Below, one piece after another: positions 22,978-34,903 of a stretch of DNA of 64,000 bases. Within the stretch, counting starts at the first letter, position 1. Each line of letters begins with the position of its first letter. The position numbers were made by a program, and so were the translations under genes. The DNA comes from Leptodontidium sp. MPI-SDFR-AT-0119. Its lineage: Eukaryota > Ascomycota > Leotiomycetes > Helotiales > Leptodontidiaceae. The stretch covers positions 1,550,001-1,614,000 of the forward strand of contig JAHLEZ010000008.1 in the NCBI GenBank assembly GCA_020726505.1, given 5' to 3'. The notes under the pieces are model-generated. The model had not been told where the DNA came from. It saw nothing but the letters and a program-made list of their open reading frames with translations, and made no database searches.

Positions 22978-24498
22978 GTTGACGTCTCCGCTGATGTGGT
23001 GTGTAAATAGGAGATCTAGATCTTACATACAAAAATATCTGTCTAGTATTCTAGCTATCAAAGAGAGGGCTGTTCAGTCTGTAAGCATTCACAGAGAATC
23101 GACTCGAGTAAGTCTCAGTTTGACATCCCCCCTTGAACGGAATCGAAACGGTTGCGAACTTCAGATGATCGATTGATCGGCATTGGATGAAACCTCCATA
23201 CCTGCCAAGCCCACCAAGTGAAGCATCTGAAAAAGTTAAGAGGACTGGAATAGGGAGCAAGTTTCTTGGGCGATATCCGTAAGGTTTCACAAAACTGGAA
23301 TCGATCGTCCGAAAATAGAGACCTGTCGGATCATGGCTGAATTAAATTCCTGTTTCGAGAGCATTGAAAAGAAGCAAGTTTACAGAAGGCATGTATGCTT
23401 CTTACTGATTTTACTTGTGTGTACAATATCGTACGGTATCAATTGTGCCGTTACCAAAGATTCAACAATACGGGAAATGACATTCCCTCAGAAAGGCGCG
23501 TTCTTCTTCCCCTGACCGACAGGCTGACTGGCTCTTGGGAGAGCACACGGGTTCACGAGAAATGCTTGAATCCGCATTGTGAGACACAAATCTGTTCAGA
23601 AAAACTTACTCGAGTGAACCTACTGATGCGGTATCGTACACATCACATCGTCTCATGCTCCTCATGCTGCTGCCAGATCGTTTGACGGAAGAGTGAGAGA
23701 AGAGGTCCGAGATCCCGCTGTACCGCTTCCGCTGTAGGTCAAGATGACAGATAGGGATATAAGCCAGAATTGGAGGCTTTTTGGTTGTGGTGGTGGTGTC
23801 GTCTGACCATCGAGGCGGAAGAAGAGCAGAGGCAGAGCAGATGAGTGCAAAGAAAATCTATCTGAATGGAGCATGATTTGAAGTTTACAAGAGTTTTCCC
23901 AATTTCAAGGCAGGGTGGACTGGGAGGATATTTAAACTCGGTGCGGTGCAGGGTGTGTTAGTATCAAAAGCTTAACACGCAATCCAATCTATTGCAGACG
24001 AAAACAGGCGATTCGTCATTTTTGTGTCCAGTGCGGTTCATCGAATAACTCGTGTAACAGCTTCCTTTGCTTCCGAATTTACTCTGTTTATTTTGAAGAC
24101 TATGGTATGAAGAGGCTCTGCAAGTTAGATAAAACACTAGACCTGTCAAGCCTGATCTAGTTCTTGCTTCAGAACACTTGCTGGAAATTGTCAGTTGTCA
24201 TGAGTTTGATGGGAGAGATAGGGGCGCGAGTTTGCAGGGGTAAGTAACCGACGAAATGGGATAGTGAAGGCGCGAATGAAGATATCGTGGCTTAGGTCTT
24301 CTAACGCCATCTCATTCTTTGGAGCTGAAATTGCAGTAGATGATTAGAAGCTGGAGAATGCCAGACCGAGCTAGTCTTCTACTCCAACAAGGCTTAGAAG
24401 ACCGCTGAAAGCCCCACAACTTGGATTCACCGTTCAAAGACAATTCAAATTCATTGAAAGGAGCTGACATGATAAACTTCAAATTCAAACTGATGACT

Positions 24499-24831
24499 AT
24501 GTACGGAGTAAGAGAGAACTGGAGTCAGGAGTCAGAAAGAAAATGGTGAACTAGCGGTATGCTGCTTCAAACAATAAATCATCCCTTGCTCGCTCAAATA
24601 CAAAGTGAACGAGACATTGACAGAACAGTGAGACATTAGTAGACATGACTCCATCAAGCAGGGATGAGAGGAAGAAACAAATCCAACAGAATTGGCCCAA
24701 AGGAGTAAATGAATAAGGTTGTGGAAGAAGTCAGACCACTCACTACCATGGGGTGCGAACAGAGAAATTCACCAGGTCAGAATAGCTGTAATCATGCCGA
24801 CCAGGAAACGATGTTACAATACTCCGTACAT
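24499..24831. mobile_element. Candidate MITE-like segment bounded by 12-bp inverted repeats
   Basis: ATGTACGGAGTA (24499-24510) is repeated as its perfect reverse complement TACTCCGTACAT (24820-24831), enclosing 309 bp with no open frame of note. No target-site duplication is visible (flanks TGATGACT and GATCGCAT). A third GTACGGAGTA occurs at 19932. The pair may be terminal inverted repeats of a small non-autonomous element or simply two copies of a common fungal motif. Confidence 0.25.
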
Positions 24832-25142
24832 GATCGCATCGCCTTACTTTCGTTAGCTCCAGCTGGGCATTTCCAGGCTTTGGGGCGTTCGCAGGGCCGT
24901 CATCAGCCGCTGATAGGCCACGTTTTGGCCCCCCTAGAAAGTTTACAGTTAGATACTGTAACCAAGCCTCGTAATCCTCATCATCCTCGTACCCAACCTA
25001 TCTCTCTCTGCCTCCCTGCCCTGCCCTGCCCTGCTCTTCCTTTCCCTTCCCATGTTTCGTACCTACGTACTACTAACCTTCAATTCCGTTTGCCTCCCGC
25101 ATCTCGCGATCTGCGAACCTCTTCTTCTTCTTCCTCTCTCTC

Positions 25143-25163
25143 CTGTCTGTCTGTCTGTCTGTC
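25143..25163. repeat. CTGT microsatellite in a pyrimidine-rich leader
   Basis: Five tandem CTGT units in the probable 5' leader of the DUF5672 gene, downstream of CCCTG repeats at 25017-25033. Confidence 0.7.
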
Positions 25164-25369
25164 ACCTTTAGACGAGCGAGCAGGAGCGCGGACTTGATCC
25201 CATAGCCCATTCATTATGCACCACCTTTCTCCCACTACGTATCCCTAGGTTCGAACCTCCTCTGCGCCTCGCTGGCAGGACCCATCATTCTCCATCTTGC
25301 GATCCACGATACCACAGCACAGTACATGATCCCGAGCGCCCCTGTGCTCCACTGACTCCGATCGCGACA

Positions 25370-26525
25370 ATGTCAACTACGCACGCTGGTTCTCTGGGCA
25401 GTGGCATCTTCGTCATCAACAGAACGAGGATCTTGATCTTTGTATCTCTCGCCATAACGTGAGTTCCATCCACCCCCGCCTTCTGTTTGCTGACCGGGGA
25501 GAGAAGCTGACACGGGGTATATCCAGATGGACCATTGCGAGTCTGCTTCCCGCATACAAGCAGACCGTCAAGGATATTGCGAAGGAGAAATACCACGATG
25601 CGATTGAGCACTTGCCAGCAGTGAAAGTCGACTGGCACCCGAAATACGATCCGAAAGCACAATTTAATGCTTCCAAAGTCGCCATCCTCATCGAAGGCCG
25701 CCCGATTCCCCACCTCGTTCCACAACTTCTACATATGATCGCTGTTGTACCCCCGGATTGGAGGTTCATGTTCATCGGGACGAACAAGAGCGTCATCAGC
25801 GTTTCTCGCAGCTTTGCGACACAGTATCAGGAGGCAAACGGGAAGTTGGATTTGGTGGTACTGCCAAAGCCTTGGAAAATCGATTCGAAAGAGGATGTTT
25901 ACAGGATGCTTACCGACATACGGTTCTATGATGAGTTCTTGCCGGAGGTGGAATGGCTGTTGAAGTTCGAATCGGACAGCATAATGTGCGCCAGATCTGA
26001 TGATAGTCTGAATGACTGGCTGCATTACAGCTGGGCAGGAGCTCCAAGGTAGGCCATCTACAGTCGGATTGCACTTTTGGAACTCTTGCTGATCTATGAT
26101 TTTCCAGAACATCGGACGATAGATTCGCAGGCAATGGAGGATTGTCACTTCGCCGGATATCTTCAGTAAGGAAGATCTTAGGATTCCAATCAAGATACAA
26201 CGATACGGAACCAGAAGACGAGTGGTTCGGCAAGCGGATTACAGTCCTACCAGGAGCCAAAGTAGCGAACGGCAAGCAGGAGGATCATTTCTCGGTCGAG
26301 GACGTATGGCATGACAAGCCCATGGGATATCACGTCCGAGATGGTGGAGAGGGTCTTTCAGACGACGTATGGAAGAACGCGGACAGGAGGAAAGGCAACT
26401 TCGAGTACTGCCCCGAGCTTGCGATGATTATGCCGATGAAGCTCGAGCGAGAGAGGTGTGAAGGCGACAACCGCGAGGGAGAAATCATCGAAGACCCCAA
26501 CGCCAAAAAGGAAGGGGAGGAATAG
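25370..26525 (+). CDS. DUF5672 family type II membrane protein, glycosyltransferase-like
   Basis: Three exons, 25370-25458, 25527-26048, 26108-26525; 342 residues. A short cytosolic N-terminus (MSTTHAGSLGSGIFVINRT) is followed by one membrane anchor (ILIFVSLAITWTIASLLP) assembled across intron 1, as in Golgi type II enzymes. The luminal part has HLVPQLLHMIAVVPPDWRFMF, WLLKFESDSIMCAR, the family block WAGAPR-TSDDRFAGNGGLSLRR split by intron 2, then EDHFSVEDVW. FESDSI could be the metal-binding DxD-like site and GNGGLSLR is typical of the group. The C-terminus is acidic. Donor sugar and acceptor are unknown. Confidence 0.75.
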
Positions 26526-27889
26526 GGGAGGGAATTTAGGCCACGAGCCGAGCCGAGATGAGACGAGTGCCACGATAAAGACGTCAATTGATGAAAGAGG
26601 ATTCTATAGATTTCTGTGTGTACTTTTAGCGGAACGACACTTACTGAGAGACATTTCTCTCTTTTTTTGTTCGGAACAAAGCAGGCAGTCAAGCATGCGT
26701 GCATGGATTGGAGATGGGGTTGGGCAACATGGAGAATCATTTGATTGGCGTGATTGGCGTCTAGGTTTGATGCTCTCATTTGGAAAGGGGATCAAGAGAG
26801 ATATGTTAGAAGGAAATCTCTCTCACAAATTTGCTCTCAATAGCAAGCAAATGGCAAAAATGCATTTGGAATGATACTCTATACATTGGATGGAGTGCTA
26901 CATTCGTCTAAGATTGGTAGGTTTCTAAGAGGTTGTGGAACCAGGAGGGTTGGTCTCTGGGAGAGTTAACCTCACTGGTAGATTTGAATAAGCTGTTGTT
27001 AATATCCTTTACTCGTCCCTTCAACATCTCCGTCCTTCATCCTTTTCACTCCCACGCCCATCTACTCCACCCCAGAATGTTCAACACACTCATAAGCAAA
27101 TGAACCCAAGACCAAAACAAGCATAACAGGGCTCACGACTCTGTAACCACCATACCCGGCAGTCTCTGATTGTGCGAAACGAGCAACAGAAACATGGTTT
27201 GAACGTTGTACACAAAAGCACACCTGACCTGCAAAAGTGTGGATCGCGTCTTTGAAAAGAAAGGGAACGCAATCTTTTGTATCTTATTTGTGGAAAAGAG
27301 AAAAGAATAGTTGTGATGACACCACGATACTTGGCTTGGAGTTTCTACTGGCCACTGATGTATTTAGAGGCGCTGACTTCTTAGGAGAGGAATGGATGGG
27401 ACTAAAGACTAGAATATACAGATATACTAATACATTCAAGAATAAGTGAAATGATAGTGCTGGTAAGCTATAAACATGAGAATCAAGTGAATGAAGAGCA
27501 AGGCTCTCTTCCAAGGAAATTAATTATAACAGCCTTGCACATGCTCCAAGCACCATAAAAGCACACAGCCTAAACAAAAATGACTGCTCTCGTCTCTGAC
27601 GTCTCTTGTAAGGTAGCGAGACGGGAAACAAACCTGAAAGTGGCGGGGGTGTTGGCCGAACTCGAGCCTAACCAGAAGAAACGAGGGCCCCCGGCAAGCA
27701 AATGCTTAAGCTAAGACGAGGCGAGGCGATGAAAGGCGAGGCCGCCTTCGAATTTGCTGCCCAACAACGAACCTCAGCCCATCTCATCAACAACAGATTC
27801 TCAACTGTTCGCTCTGGCTCATCCCATCTCGATCTATCCCGCACTATCACACCTCCATCTCTAATAGATCAACAAAAGCTTAGGCTAAG
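26526..27889. other. Gene-free stretch between DUF5672 gene and Rheb
   Basis: 1.36 kb of 3' flank and Rheb promoter. A minus-strand frame open from about 27290 to a stop at 27062 contains a hydrophobic segment but has no good start; see findings. TA-rich near 27410-27430. Confidence 0.35.
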
Positions 27890-28792
27890 ATGGTTTCTAC
27901 TACGCCTAAGCAGCGCAAGATTGCTATCGTTGGCAGTCGCTCCGTTGGTAAGTTTTACTATTCTCTCGCTCACGCTTGCTTACTATCAATCTCCTCGAAC
28001 CCTCTTAGGTCTTGAACTCAAATCTACCCTTACTCCCACCTCCACTCCAATCACTTGAACCAAATGTTTTGTTTTTGTGTTTTGAGATTTTCGAAGCTGA
28101 ACGTTTCAAACAGGCAAATCTTCGCTCACCGTTCAGTTTGTCGATGGCCACTTCGTCGAGAGCTATTACCCAACCATTGAAAACACGTTCTCAAAGGTCA
28201 TCAAGTACAAAGGCCAGGAGTACGCCACTGAGATCGTTGACACCGCTGGTCAGGTACGTGAGATTGATTTGATGCAACTTCTCAGCTTCCTTTTGGCTGA
28301 TCACATGCTCAATTCAAACGAAACCCTTTCGAGGGATGGGAATGAGATAGTGGCTAACTTTGGGTTCTTTAGGATGAGTACTCTATTCTGAACTCCAAGC
28401 ATTTCATTGGAATCCACGGTTATGTTCTCGTTTACTCGGTTGCATCCACCCAATCGTTTGAAATGGTTCAGGTCATTCGTGACAAGATCCTGAACCACCT
28501 GGTAAGTTCTTCTTCTCCAATTCATATTCCCACATTCTCACAAACATCATAGGGTATTGACTGGGTCCCCGTTGTCCTCGTTGGCAACAAGAGCGATCTC
28601 CGCCCAGACCAGCGTCAAGTCTCCGTTGAGCAAGGCAAGGCTCTCGCCGAGAAGTTCAACTGTGCCTACACCGAAGCCAGCGCCCGCTACAACGAGAATG
28701 TTGGCAAGGCCTTCGAGCTCATGATCGGCCAGATTGAGAAGCTCACCAACCCCAACGAGCCCTCAGGAGGAAACAAGTGCATGGTCATGTAA
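27890..28792 (+). CDS. rhb1: Rheb-type small GTPase
   Basis: Ras-superfamily GTPase upstream of TORC1 that couples nutrient signals (arginine/lysine uptake in yeasts) to growth; membrane-attached by farnesylation. Exons 27890-27947, 28114-28253, 28373-28501, 28553-28792; 188 residues. P-loop GSRSVGKSS at 15-23 with Arg at the position of Ras Gly12, a Rheb hallmark. Switch I reads YYPTIENTF, switch II DTAGQDEYSI with Gln present, then VGNKSDL and EASARYNENV for base recognition. The C-terminus CMVM is a CaaX box whose final Met favours farnesylation. The second intron falls exactly between DTAGQ and DEYS. Complete and conventional. Confidence 0.95.
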
Positions 28793-29612
28793 GAGAAGAC
28801 TTGATAGGCGGATTGATGTACCTGGGAACAGATAGGAGACGAAATGTTGATGGAAATCAGGTGGGAAGGATTTGCATTTTTGACCCTGGATGTTTTTACC
28901 TGTTTGGCGTTAGGAGAGGCTTGATTTGGTTCTTCTGGCGTTTGGGTTTAACGGCCATACTGCACTGCACTGCATCTTCTTCAGCAATGGATTGAAGGCA
29001 CAGAGCGATAGTTCAGCATGCAGTTTGAGGGAATTGAGGGTTTCTACTTTTCATTTCTTGTACATCTGTCACTACGAAAGGTTGAGGAAGGCATCTGCTC
29101 AAGCACTCTGAGTAAGGAGCCTGAGTAAGGAGCCATCAGATACTTTGAAAACTTTACAGTAGTAAGCAAGTAAAGAAATTCTCACTTCCACTCCCACTCC
29201 TTCTCCTAATACCGACAAGATATTAAGGGCCCCTTTTTTTTCTTTTTTTTTTTGTTGCAAGACAACGAGATATACCTAGGTACACAACACTTCCAATCGA
29301 CTCTCGAATAGTGAATGTCAATAATAGCATCATACCTAAATTTGGAGGTAAATATCCCTAACCTTCCGCTCTCGAATACCCCTCTTCACGTGATATCAAT
29401 GAGTCCTTCGGCGTCCGGGCTAAACCACAATCGGGATCCCTGCAGACCAGATTTACCCCACCAACAACAGAGCCAAAAGGCTGAACGAGCGAAATAACTG
29501 GCAATTCGGCCGTGACTCAAGATAAATCGAACAGATACCCAGACCATAAAACCCCAACCAAGATACCCCCGATCGCAGCTCTCCTGGGAGTGCAGAACAA
29601 TAGACAAACAAA
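28793..29612. other. Rheb 3' flank and SerRS promoter
   Basis: 820 bp. Holds a direct repeat of GAGTAAGGAGCC at 29110-29132 and T-rich runs at 29235-29254. No gene is seen. Confidence 0.4.
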
Positions 29613-31337
29613 ATGCTCGACGTGTTCGATTTCATCAAGGAGAAGGGTGGGAACCCCGAGAAGATCAAGGAGTCCCAGAGACGGCGGTATGCGTCTGAGG
29701 AGGTCGTGGACGAGGTAATTGAGCTGTACGAAGACCACCGCAAAAGTAAGTACTTTGCCAGCGAGAAAGGTCTGGTGGTGTGAACGTACTGATTGTTATT
29801 GTAGCTCAATATGCTGCGACCCAGATCAACACCAAGATCAACGAGACGCAGAAACAGATTGGCGTGAAGAGGAAGGCGAAGGAAGATGCGGCGGATCTGA
29901 TGAAGCAGAAGGCGGAATTCGAGAAAGAGAGGAAGGCTCTGACGGACTCTGCGGCAGAGAAGGAACAGATCTTGAAGAAGAAGATTGGTACGATAGGCAA
30001 TTATGTGCACGATTCTGTGACGGTTGAGCAGAACGAGGTAATACCCGCGCATGGAGTTCTACCAAGGGATAAAAAGACGGTTCTAACAGAAGTGTAGGAT
30101 TTCAACGCCATGCAACGAGACTGGGCCCCCGAAGGTGTCAAGGTTGAGAAGCGCGATGTTCTTTCCCACCACGAGGTTCTGACGAGATTGGATGGATACG
30201 ACCCCGAGCGAGGAGTAAAGGTTGTTGGACACAGAGGATACTTCTTGAAGAAATGGGGTGTGTTCTTGAACCAGGCCTTGATCAACTACGGACTGGAGTT
30301 CCTCGACTCAAAGGGATATACACCTCTGCAGACCCCGCAGTTCATGCTGAAGGATTACATGGCCAAAACGGCGCAATTGGAGGACTTCGACGAGGAGCTG
30401 TACAAGGTCGTGGATGGAGATGCGCAGAATGACAAGTACCTCATTGCGACCTCTGAGCAGCCGATTTCTGCTTTCCATGCCGACGAGTGGTTGGTTGCGA
30501 AGGATTTGCCCATTAAGTATGCTTCTTTCTGAGCTTCTGACAAGAGTTCTGCTAACTTGTCTAAAGGTATGCTGGCTTCTCTTCATGCTATCGCAGGGAA
30601 GCTGGATCCCACGGTCGTGATGCTTGGGGAATATTCCGTGTCCATCAATTTGAGAAGGTATGTATGAATCTGCTCGCAGTCAATCTATGGTCACTTTCTG
30701 ACTTCTGCTCTCCAGATCGAGCAATTCATCCTCACCGACCCCGAAAAGTCATGGGAGATGTTCGACGAAATGATCGCCGTGTCCGAAGAGTTCTACAAGT
30801 CACTCGGTGTCCCATATCGTGTCGTTGCCATTGTCTCTGGTGCATTGAACAACGCCGCTTCCAAGAAGTACGATTTGGAGGCCTGGTTCCCCTTCCAAGG
30901 CGAGTACAAGGAGCTTGTCTCTTGCTCAAACTGCACAGACTACCAGTCTCGCGCTCTTGAGATTAGATACGGTGCCAAGCTGCAGACTGAGATCCGAAAG
31001 AAGTATGTTCACGCATTGAACTCTACTCTTTGCGCAACTGAGAGAGCTTTGTGCTGTCTTTTGGAGAACTTCCAGACTGAAGAGGTATGTCTTCTGAAAA
31101 CAATGCAAATGAAACAATTTCTGATCGTATAATTAGGGTTTCAATGTTCCAGAACCACTCCGAAAGTACCTTCCAGGCGCTGTTGAATTCATCCCATTCT
31201 CAAAGGAGCTCCCCAAGGATTCTACCTCTCAAAAGGCAAAGGGCAAGGCGGGCGAGAAGGCAGCAAAACCAAAGGTGGCACCTGCCGGAGCCACTCCTAC
31301 AGAAGCTACAGAGAAGCTGAAGGATCTCAAGGTTTAG
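29613..31337 (+). CDS. ses1: Cytosolic seryl-tRNA synthetase
   Basis: Class II aminoacyl-tRNA synthetase that charges tRNA-Ser. Exons 29613-29745, 29805-30037, 30098-30516, 30567-30657, 30716-31084, 31137-31337; 481 residues. The start [22 protein letters not shown] is the usual eukaryotic N-terminus; residues about 45-105 form the long tRNA-binding coiled-coil arm ([14 protein letters not shown]). Motif 2 region is [27 protein letters not shown]; serine and tRNA contacts include [18 protein letters not shown]; motif 3 is [20 protein letters not shown]. The C-terminus is Lys/Ala-rich ([12 protein letters not shown]). No mitochondrial presequence, so this is the cytosolic enzyme. Confidence 0.95.
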
Positions 31338-31902
31338 TTAGGATATCTTGGAGATTAGTTAGTGAGCATGAGCTACAGATATAACATTTCTGCACCATTG
31401 GGTTTGTTCGACTGCCACACGATTTGACGACATGGAAAAAGTCTGTAGACAGTCGTATCGTAAGAATAGAGATTCAATCCGAGTAAAGCTGTGACTAATA
31501 TAGTCATCCAAATCTGTTTGTTTGCTTGTTGTGATATCCAGGTATGTTGTTGATGACTGAGTGATCGGAGAATGTACTTTCCGCTTTGAGCGCATCATTT
31601 CATGCCACCAGGCCGGGCCACGCACGCCAGCTGCTCCCGTCTAAGCCACCAAAACACAAAACATATCCTACAAATCCTCAGCCTCGCGGCATCCATCCAT
31701 TCACTTGGATGACCTCGCAACCAATATGCCGCGAGGATCCGACCTGAAACCCTAAATTCTATTTACTGCATGAGAACCCGACTTTAACTCGTGGGATGTA
31801 CGGTGTCTACCTCCCTACGTTTACGCTGACTCGAAACACAAACTAACCTCGCGACATAGACGAGGCTGAGACCACAAACCACGCAACAACATCGCGAAAA
31901 TC
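31338..31902. other. SerRS 3' flank and C78 protease promoter
   Basis: 565 bp with no open frame of interest. AT-rich just after the SerRS stop, then a C/A-rich leader before the ATG at 31903. Confidence 0.4.
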
Positions 31903-33749
31903 ATGGATCGTCCCGATATGATTATATGCCCCTTCTGTGGGCTTGGAGCAGATGGCGATTATCAGATCATGGTAAGAATTCAGCGGTGTTGTAGTTCTAG
32001 TCCGACAAGACATCTCGTGCTTCCTCATTCTTAACCCCTTGCTAAGCCGCGTCCAGCTACACATGGAGACTCAACACCCAGAAGGAGGAGAGTCCCCATT
32101 TATCGTCAAAGATGACGCCAGCATAGCAGCTCTCATCGATGTCGACTCTCGCAACGATGAGGAAGAGTATATCCACTGTCCCGTCGAAGGGTGTGGCGAA
32201 GCTCTCCTCCTGGCCGAGCTCGAGAGCCACGTCGAAATGCATGAGGAAGAGCAGGACACAACCGATTCGGACGACTCGGATCTCTCTTCGAATGAGAGAC
32301 TTAAGGCTCAGTCAGGTGTAGCTGATACTTTCGATATCAAGCTTTCCCATGCTCTTCGTAACCTGGACGATGATGACGATGACGACGATAGGACGGTGGT
32401 TCCAGATGTCCCTTCTCCAGATCGCCACGCTACGGCAAAGGCTGCATGGAGAAAAGTCTTGAAGATGCCAGACTCTTCTTCCAAGGGCTCGTCTTCTTCG
32501 AAACCAACTGCACGCCGGCGGCTCGGTGTAAGATTTCCCTTCCCCTTTGTTCAATATCAATATTAGTCCCAATCACGTCGAACTGTGAAACTAACATTGC
32601 TGCACCAGAAATCAGAACTTGGGCCTCATGCGCACGAGAAACAGATGCCCTCATGGTTGGTCAAACTTCTGGAAGAAGACGGTGCTGTCAAGACGAGCAA
32701 TGTTCTTGAAAGGGACGGAAAGATGCGTAAGGTCAAGATATGTCCGAACATGACCGCTGGCATCGTTCCGGTTCTCGAGCAACTCCTTAATCAGGATGAG
32801 CAAGTCGATTTTGCGTATTTCTGTGATCCGGCTGTTAAGCATGTTTCAAAGCTTAGGAGAGAAGGTAGACACCTCAAAATGTTGATGAAGAATGAGAATA
32901 TCTGTATTAACGAGCCTAGGTGGTTTCTGTGGATACCGCAACATCCAAATGTTGTGTTCCTACATCATCGGTGCCGAATCTCAGGGCTCTGAGTGCTTTG
33001 ATAAGAAGATCCCCAGTATCTTTCAGATTCAAGATTACATTGAGAACGCTTGGGATCAGGGTATCAACTCTACAGGTCGCATCGAGACTGGTGGAATTCG
33101 AGGCACGAGAAAGTATATCGGTACGCCCGATGTGAGTGACCAGAATCAAGCGAGAAGCAAGTTTGTTGTTGTGGATTATTCTGACAGTATGAATACAGGC
33201 ACAGGCAATGTTCTGCTCGATAGGAATCGCGTAAGTCTCCCACTCTCCGAGTAATTCCTTCAGTATCTGACAGGAAAAGCTGCGATGCCCAAGGCCTCAA
33301 ATCAAAAGGGAACTCCGGACCAGCATACGAACTTCTCTTCCGTGCCGTAGAGAATTATTTCATCAACGGCTGCACAGACTACAATCCTAAAATCCGTTGC
33401 ACTTCACTCCCACCCATCTACTTCCAACACCCAGGCATGTTCTTTTCCCCCTCACCTCCCACCTTCCCCTTTTCTAGCTCTCAAATCTCAAATATTGCAC
33501 TTGATACAATTGCCTAATCTAACATACCTCAAACAACCAGGCCACTCAATGACCATAATCGGCTTCGAACGCAAACGCGACGGCTCTAAAAACCTCATAG
33601 TCTTCGACCCCATGTTCCACGACGCAGCCAACGTCACGAAATTGATCGGCATGTCTTTCAGAGCCAAGCATCCTGCTGATCACCTGCGTGCTTATCGGCG
33701 CGGTGTGAAGTATTTGAAGAAGTATAATGAGTTTGAGTTGTTGAAGTGA
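31903..33749 (+). CDS. ZUFSP/ZUP1-like C78 peptidase (K63-ubiquitin deubiquitinase)
   Basis: Papain-fold peptidase of family C78; metazoan ZUFSP and fission yeast Mug105 cleave K63-linked ubiquitin chains, and ZUFSP acts in genome maintenance. Exons 31903-31971, 32057-32527, 32609-32864, 32920-33131, 33199-33230, 33280-33434, 33541-33749; 467 residues. Two N-terminal zinc-finger-like modules (ICPFCGLGADGDYQIMLHMETQH and HCPVEGCGEALLLAELESHVEMH) are followed by a Ser/Asp-rich linker. The catalytic triad reads Cys269 in GGFCGYRNIQML, His400 in HPGHSMTIIGFE and Asp421 in NLIVFDP. The last intron uses a GC donor (CAG-GCATGT), required to join HPG to GHSM. An alternative acceptor at 33274 would insert two residues. 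Confidence 0.9.
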
Positions 33750-34903
33750 GTGCTTTCCATTTCTTACCTTCCTTTTGTTGTAGGAAAGAAAGGAATCATG
33801 GATGGGAGATATCTTCTTCGTGTTGGCTTGGATGAGATGTTTTTAATCTTGGTTCTTTGGAAGAAAAAAGGGGGATGAAGGGGAGAGTGCTGACTGGCGA
33901 TACAACTGTAGATTGACGCCCCCGCCGAGGATATACAACAACACTGCCGATGATACAGGTGGATTGTAGGGAGCTGATGCACGGGAAGGAAAACGAGAAT
34001 ACATATGGGACTGGAATGATGGGATGAATTGGTCTTCTGAAGCGAGACACGGTATGGCATGGCATGGCATGGCATAGCGTGGGATCTGGAACGAGTGCTT
34101 GATCTGATTTCTTCTTCGACGTTGATTCCACTTGGCTTGGCTTGTGAGAGCATGAGAGCGTGCATGGCGATGGAGTTGGTCAGATTGGGATGGGATTAGC
34201 TAGTCTCAGCATAATAAAATGCAAGGAATGGATGGATGGACGAACGAATGATTACCGTCCCCTCCAATTACTTCATGTGATGGGATGTAATGTGAGCAAC
34301 GAAGAAAAGGTGGCTATGTGCTTTCACATGCACACATATGTAACCTGAAAGAGGCAGACTGTGTGAGAGAGATATCTTGAACAGTTGGGAAGGTTGAGTG
34401 TCCGCTGCGGCCGGAGTTTTTTTCTTCTTCTCAAGTCAAGGGCACACCTGGATAGCGGTCAACGGTCGCAAGAGTTTCCTAGGAACGAAGAGTCATAGGC
34501 AATTGGGAAACAACACTCAGAAGATTTTTGTTCTTTTGTCAATTCTGGGTGGCTGCTAGATCCCCACAGGCAGGGCAGACCGAATCCAGGATGATACAGA
34601 TCTGAAAATAGGACAGCCCAGCCCCAGTAAGACGCAAACAGAAGGGCTCTCTCTTGCAAAAACCCATAATGTTTCTACCAGGTGTAGAACCGCTGACTGC
34701 ATGATACCACTCGTCCCTGCACCGACTCCATAAGCAAAACGTGATGCCATCTGGCAAAGTCCATCTAGACGCCTGTCCAATTGACTCCTCATATGCCCTC
34801 CCATCCCACCTTAACGCCCGAGAATCCGTTATAGCCCCTGGGAATCATAAAAGTATCTTACAAGTGGAGCAAGAGTATACTCGAGAAAGAAGAAAGAGAA
34901 TCA
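33750..34903. other. Convergent 3' region between C78 peptidase and SUMO ligase
   Basis: 1.15 kb between two stop codons. Contains a GGCAT pentamer repeat at 34053-34077 and CTTGG repeats near 34131-34143. Otherwise only short frames with no coding signal. Confidence 0.45.
34053..34077. repeat. GGCAT pentanucleotide repeat
   Basis: Four to five tandem GGCAT units (ggtatggcatggcatggcat and onward) in the convergent intergenic region. Confidence 0.8.

Larger units (their letters stand above)
21838..25369. other. 3.5-kb gene-free region
   Basis: Upstream of the dehydratase and of the DUF5672 gene. Seen here: CTAC repeats at 22118-22133, a hairpin at 22945-22977, a pair of 12-bp inverted repeats at 24499 and 24820, and a pyrimidine-rich leader at 24990-25165 with (CTGT)n at 25143-25163. 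No open frame above 162 codons exists and none resembles a known protein. Confidence 0.45.

Noticed and set aside
25248..25275. GGTTCGAACCTCC resembling a tRNA T-arm
   Set aside because: No acceptor stem, D-arm or anticodon arm could be placed around it.
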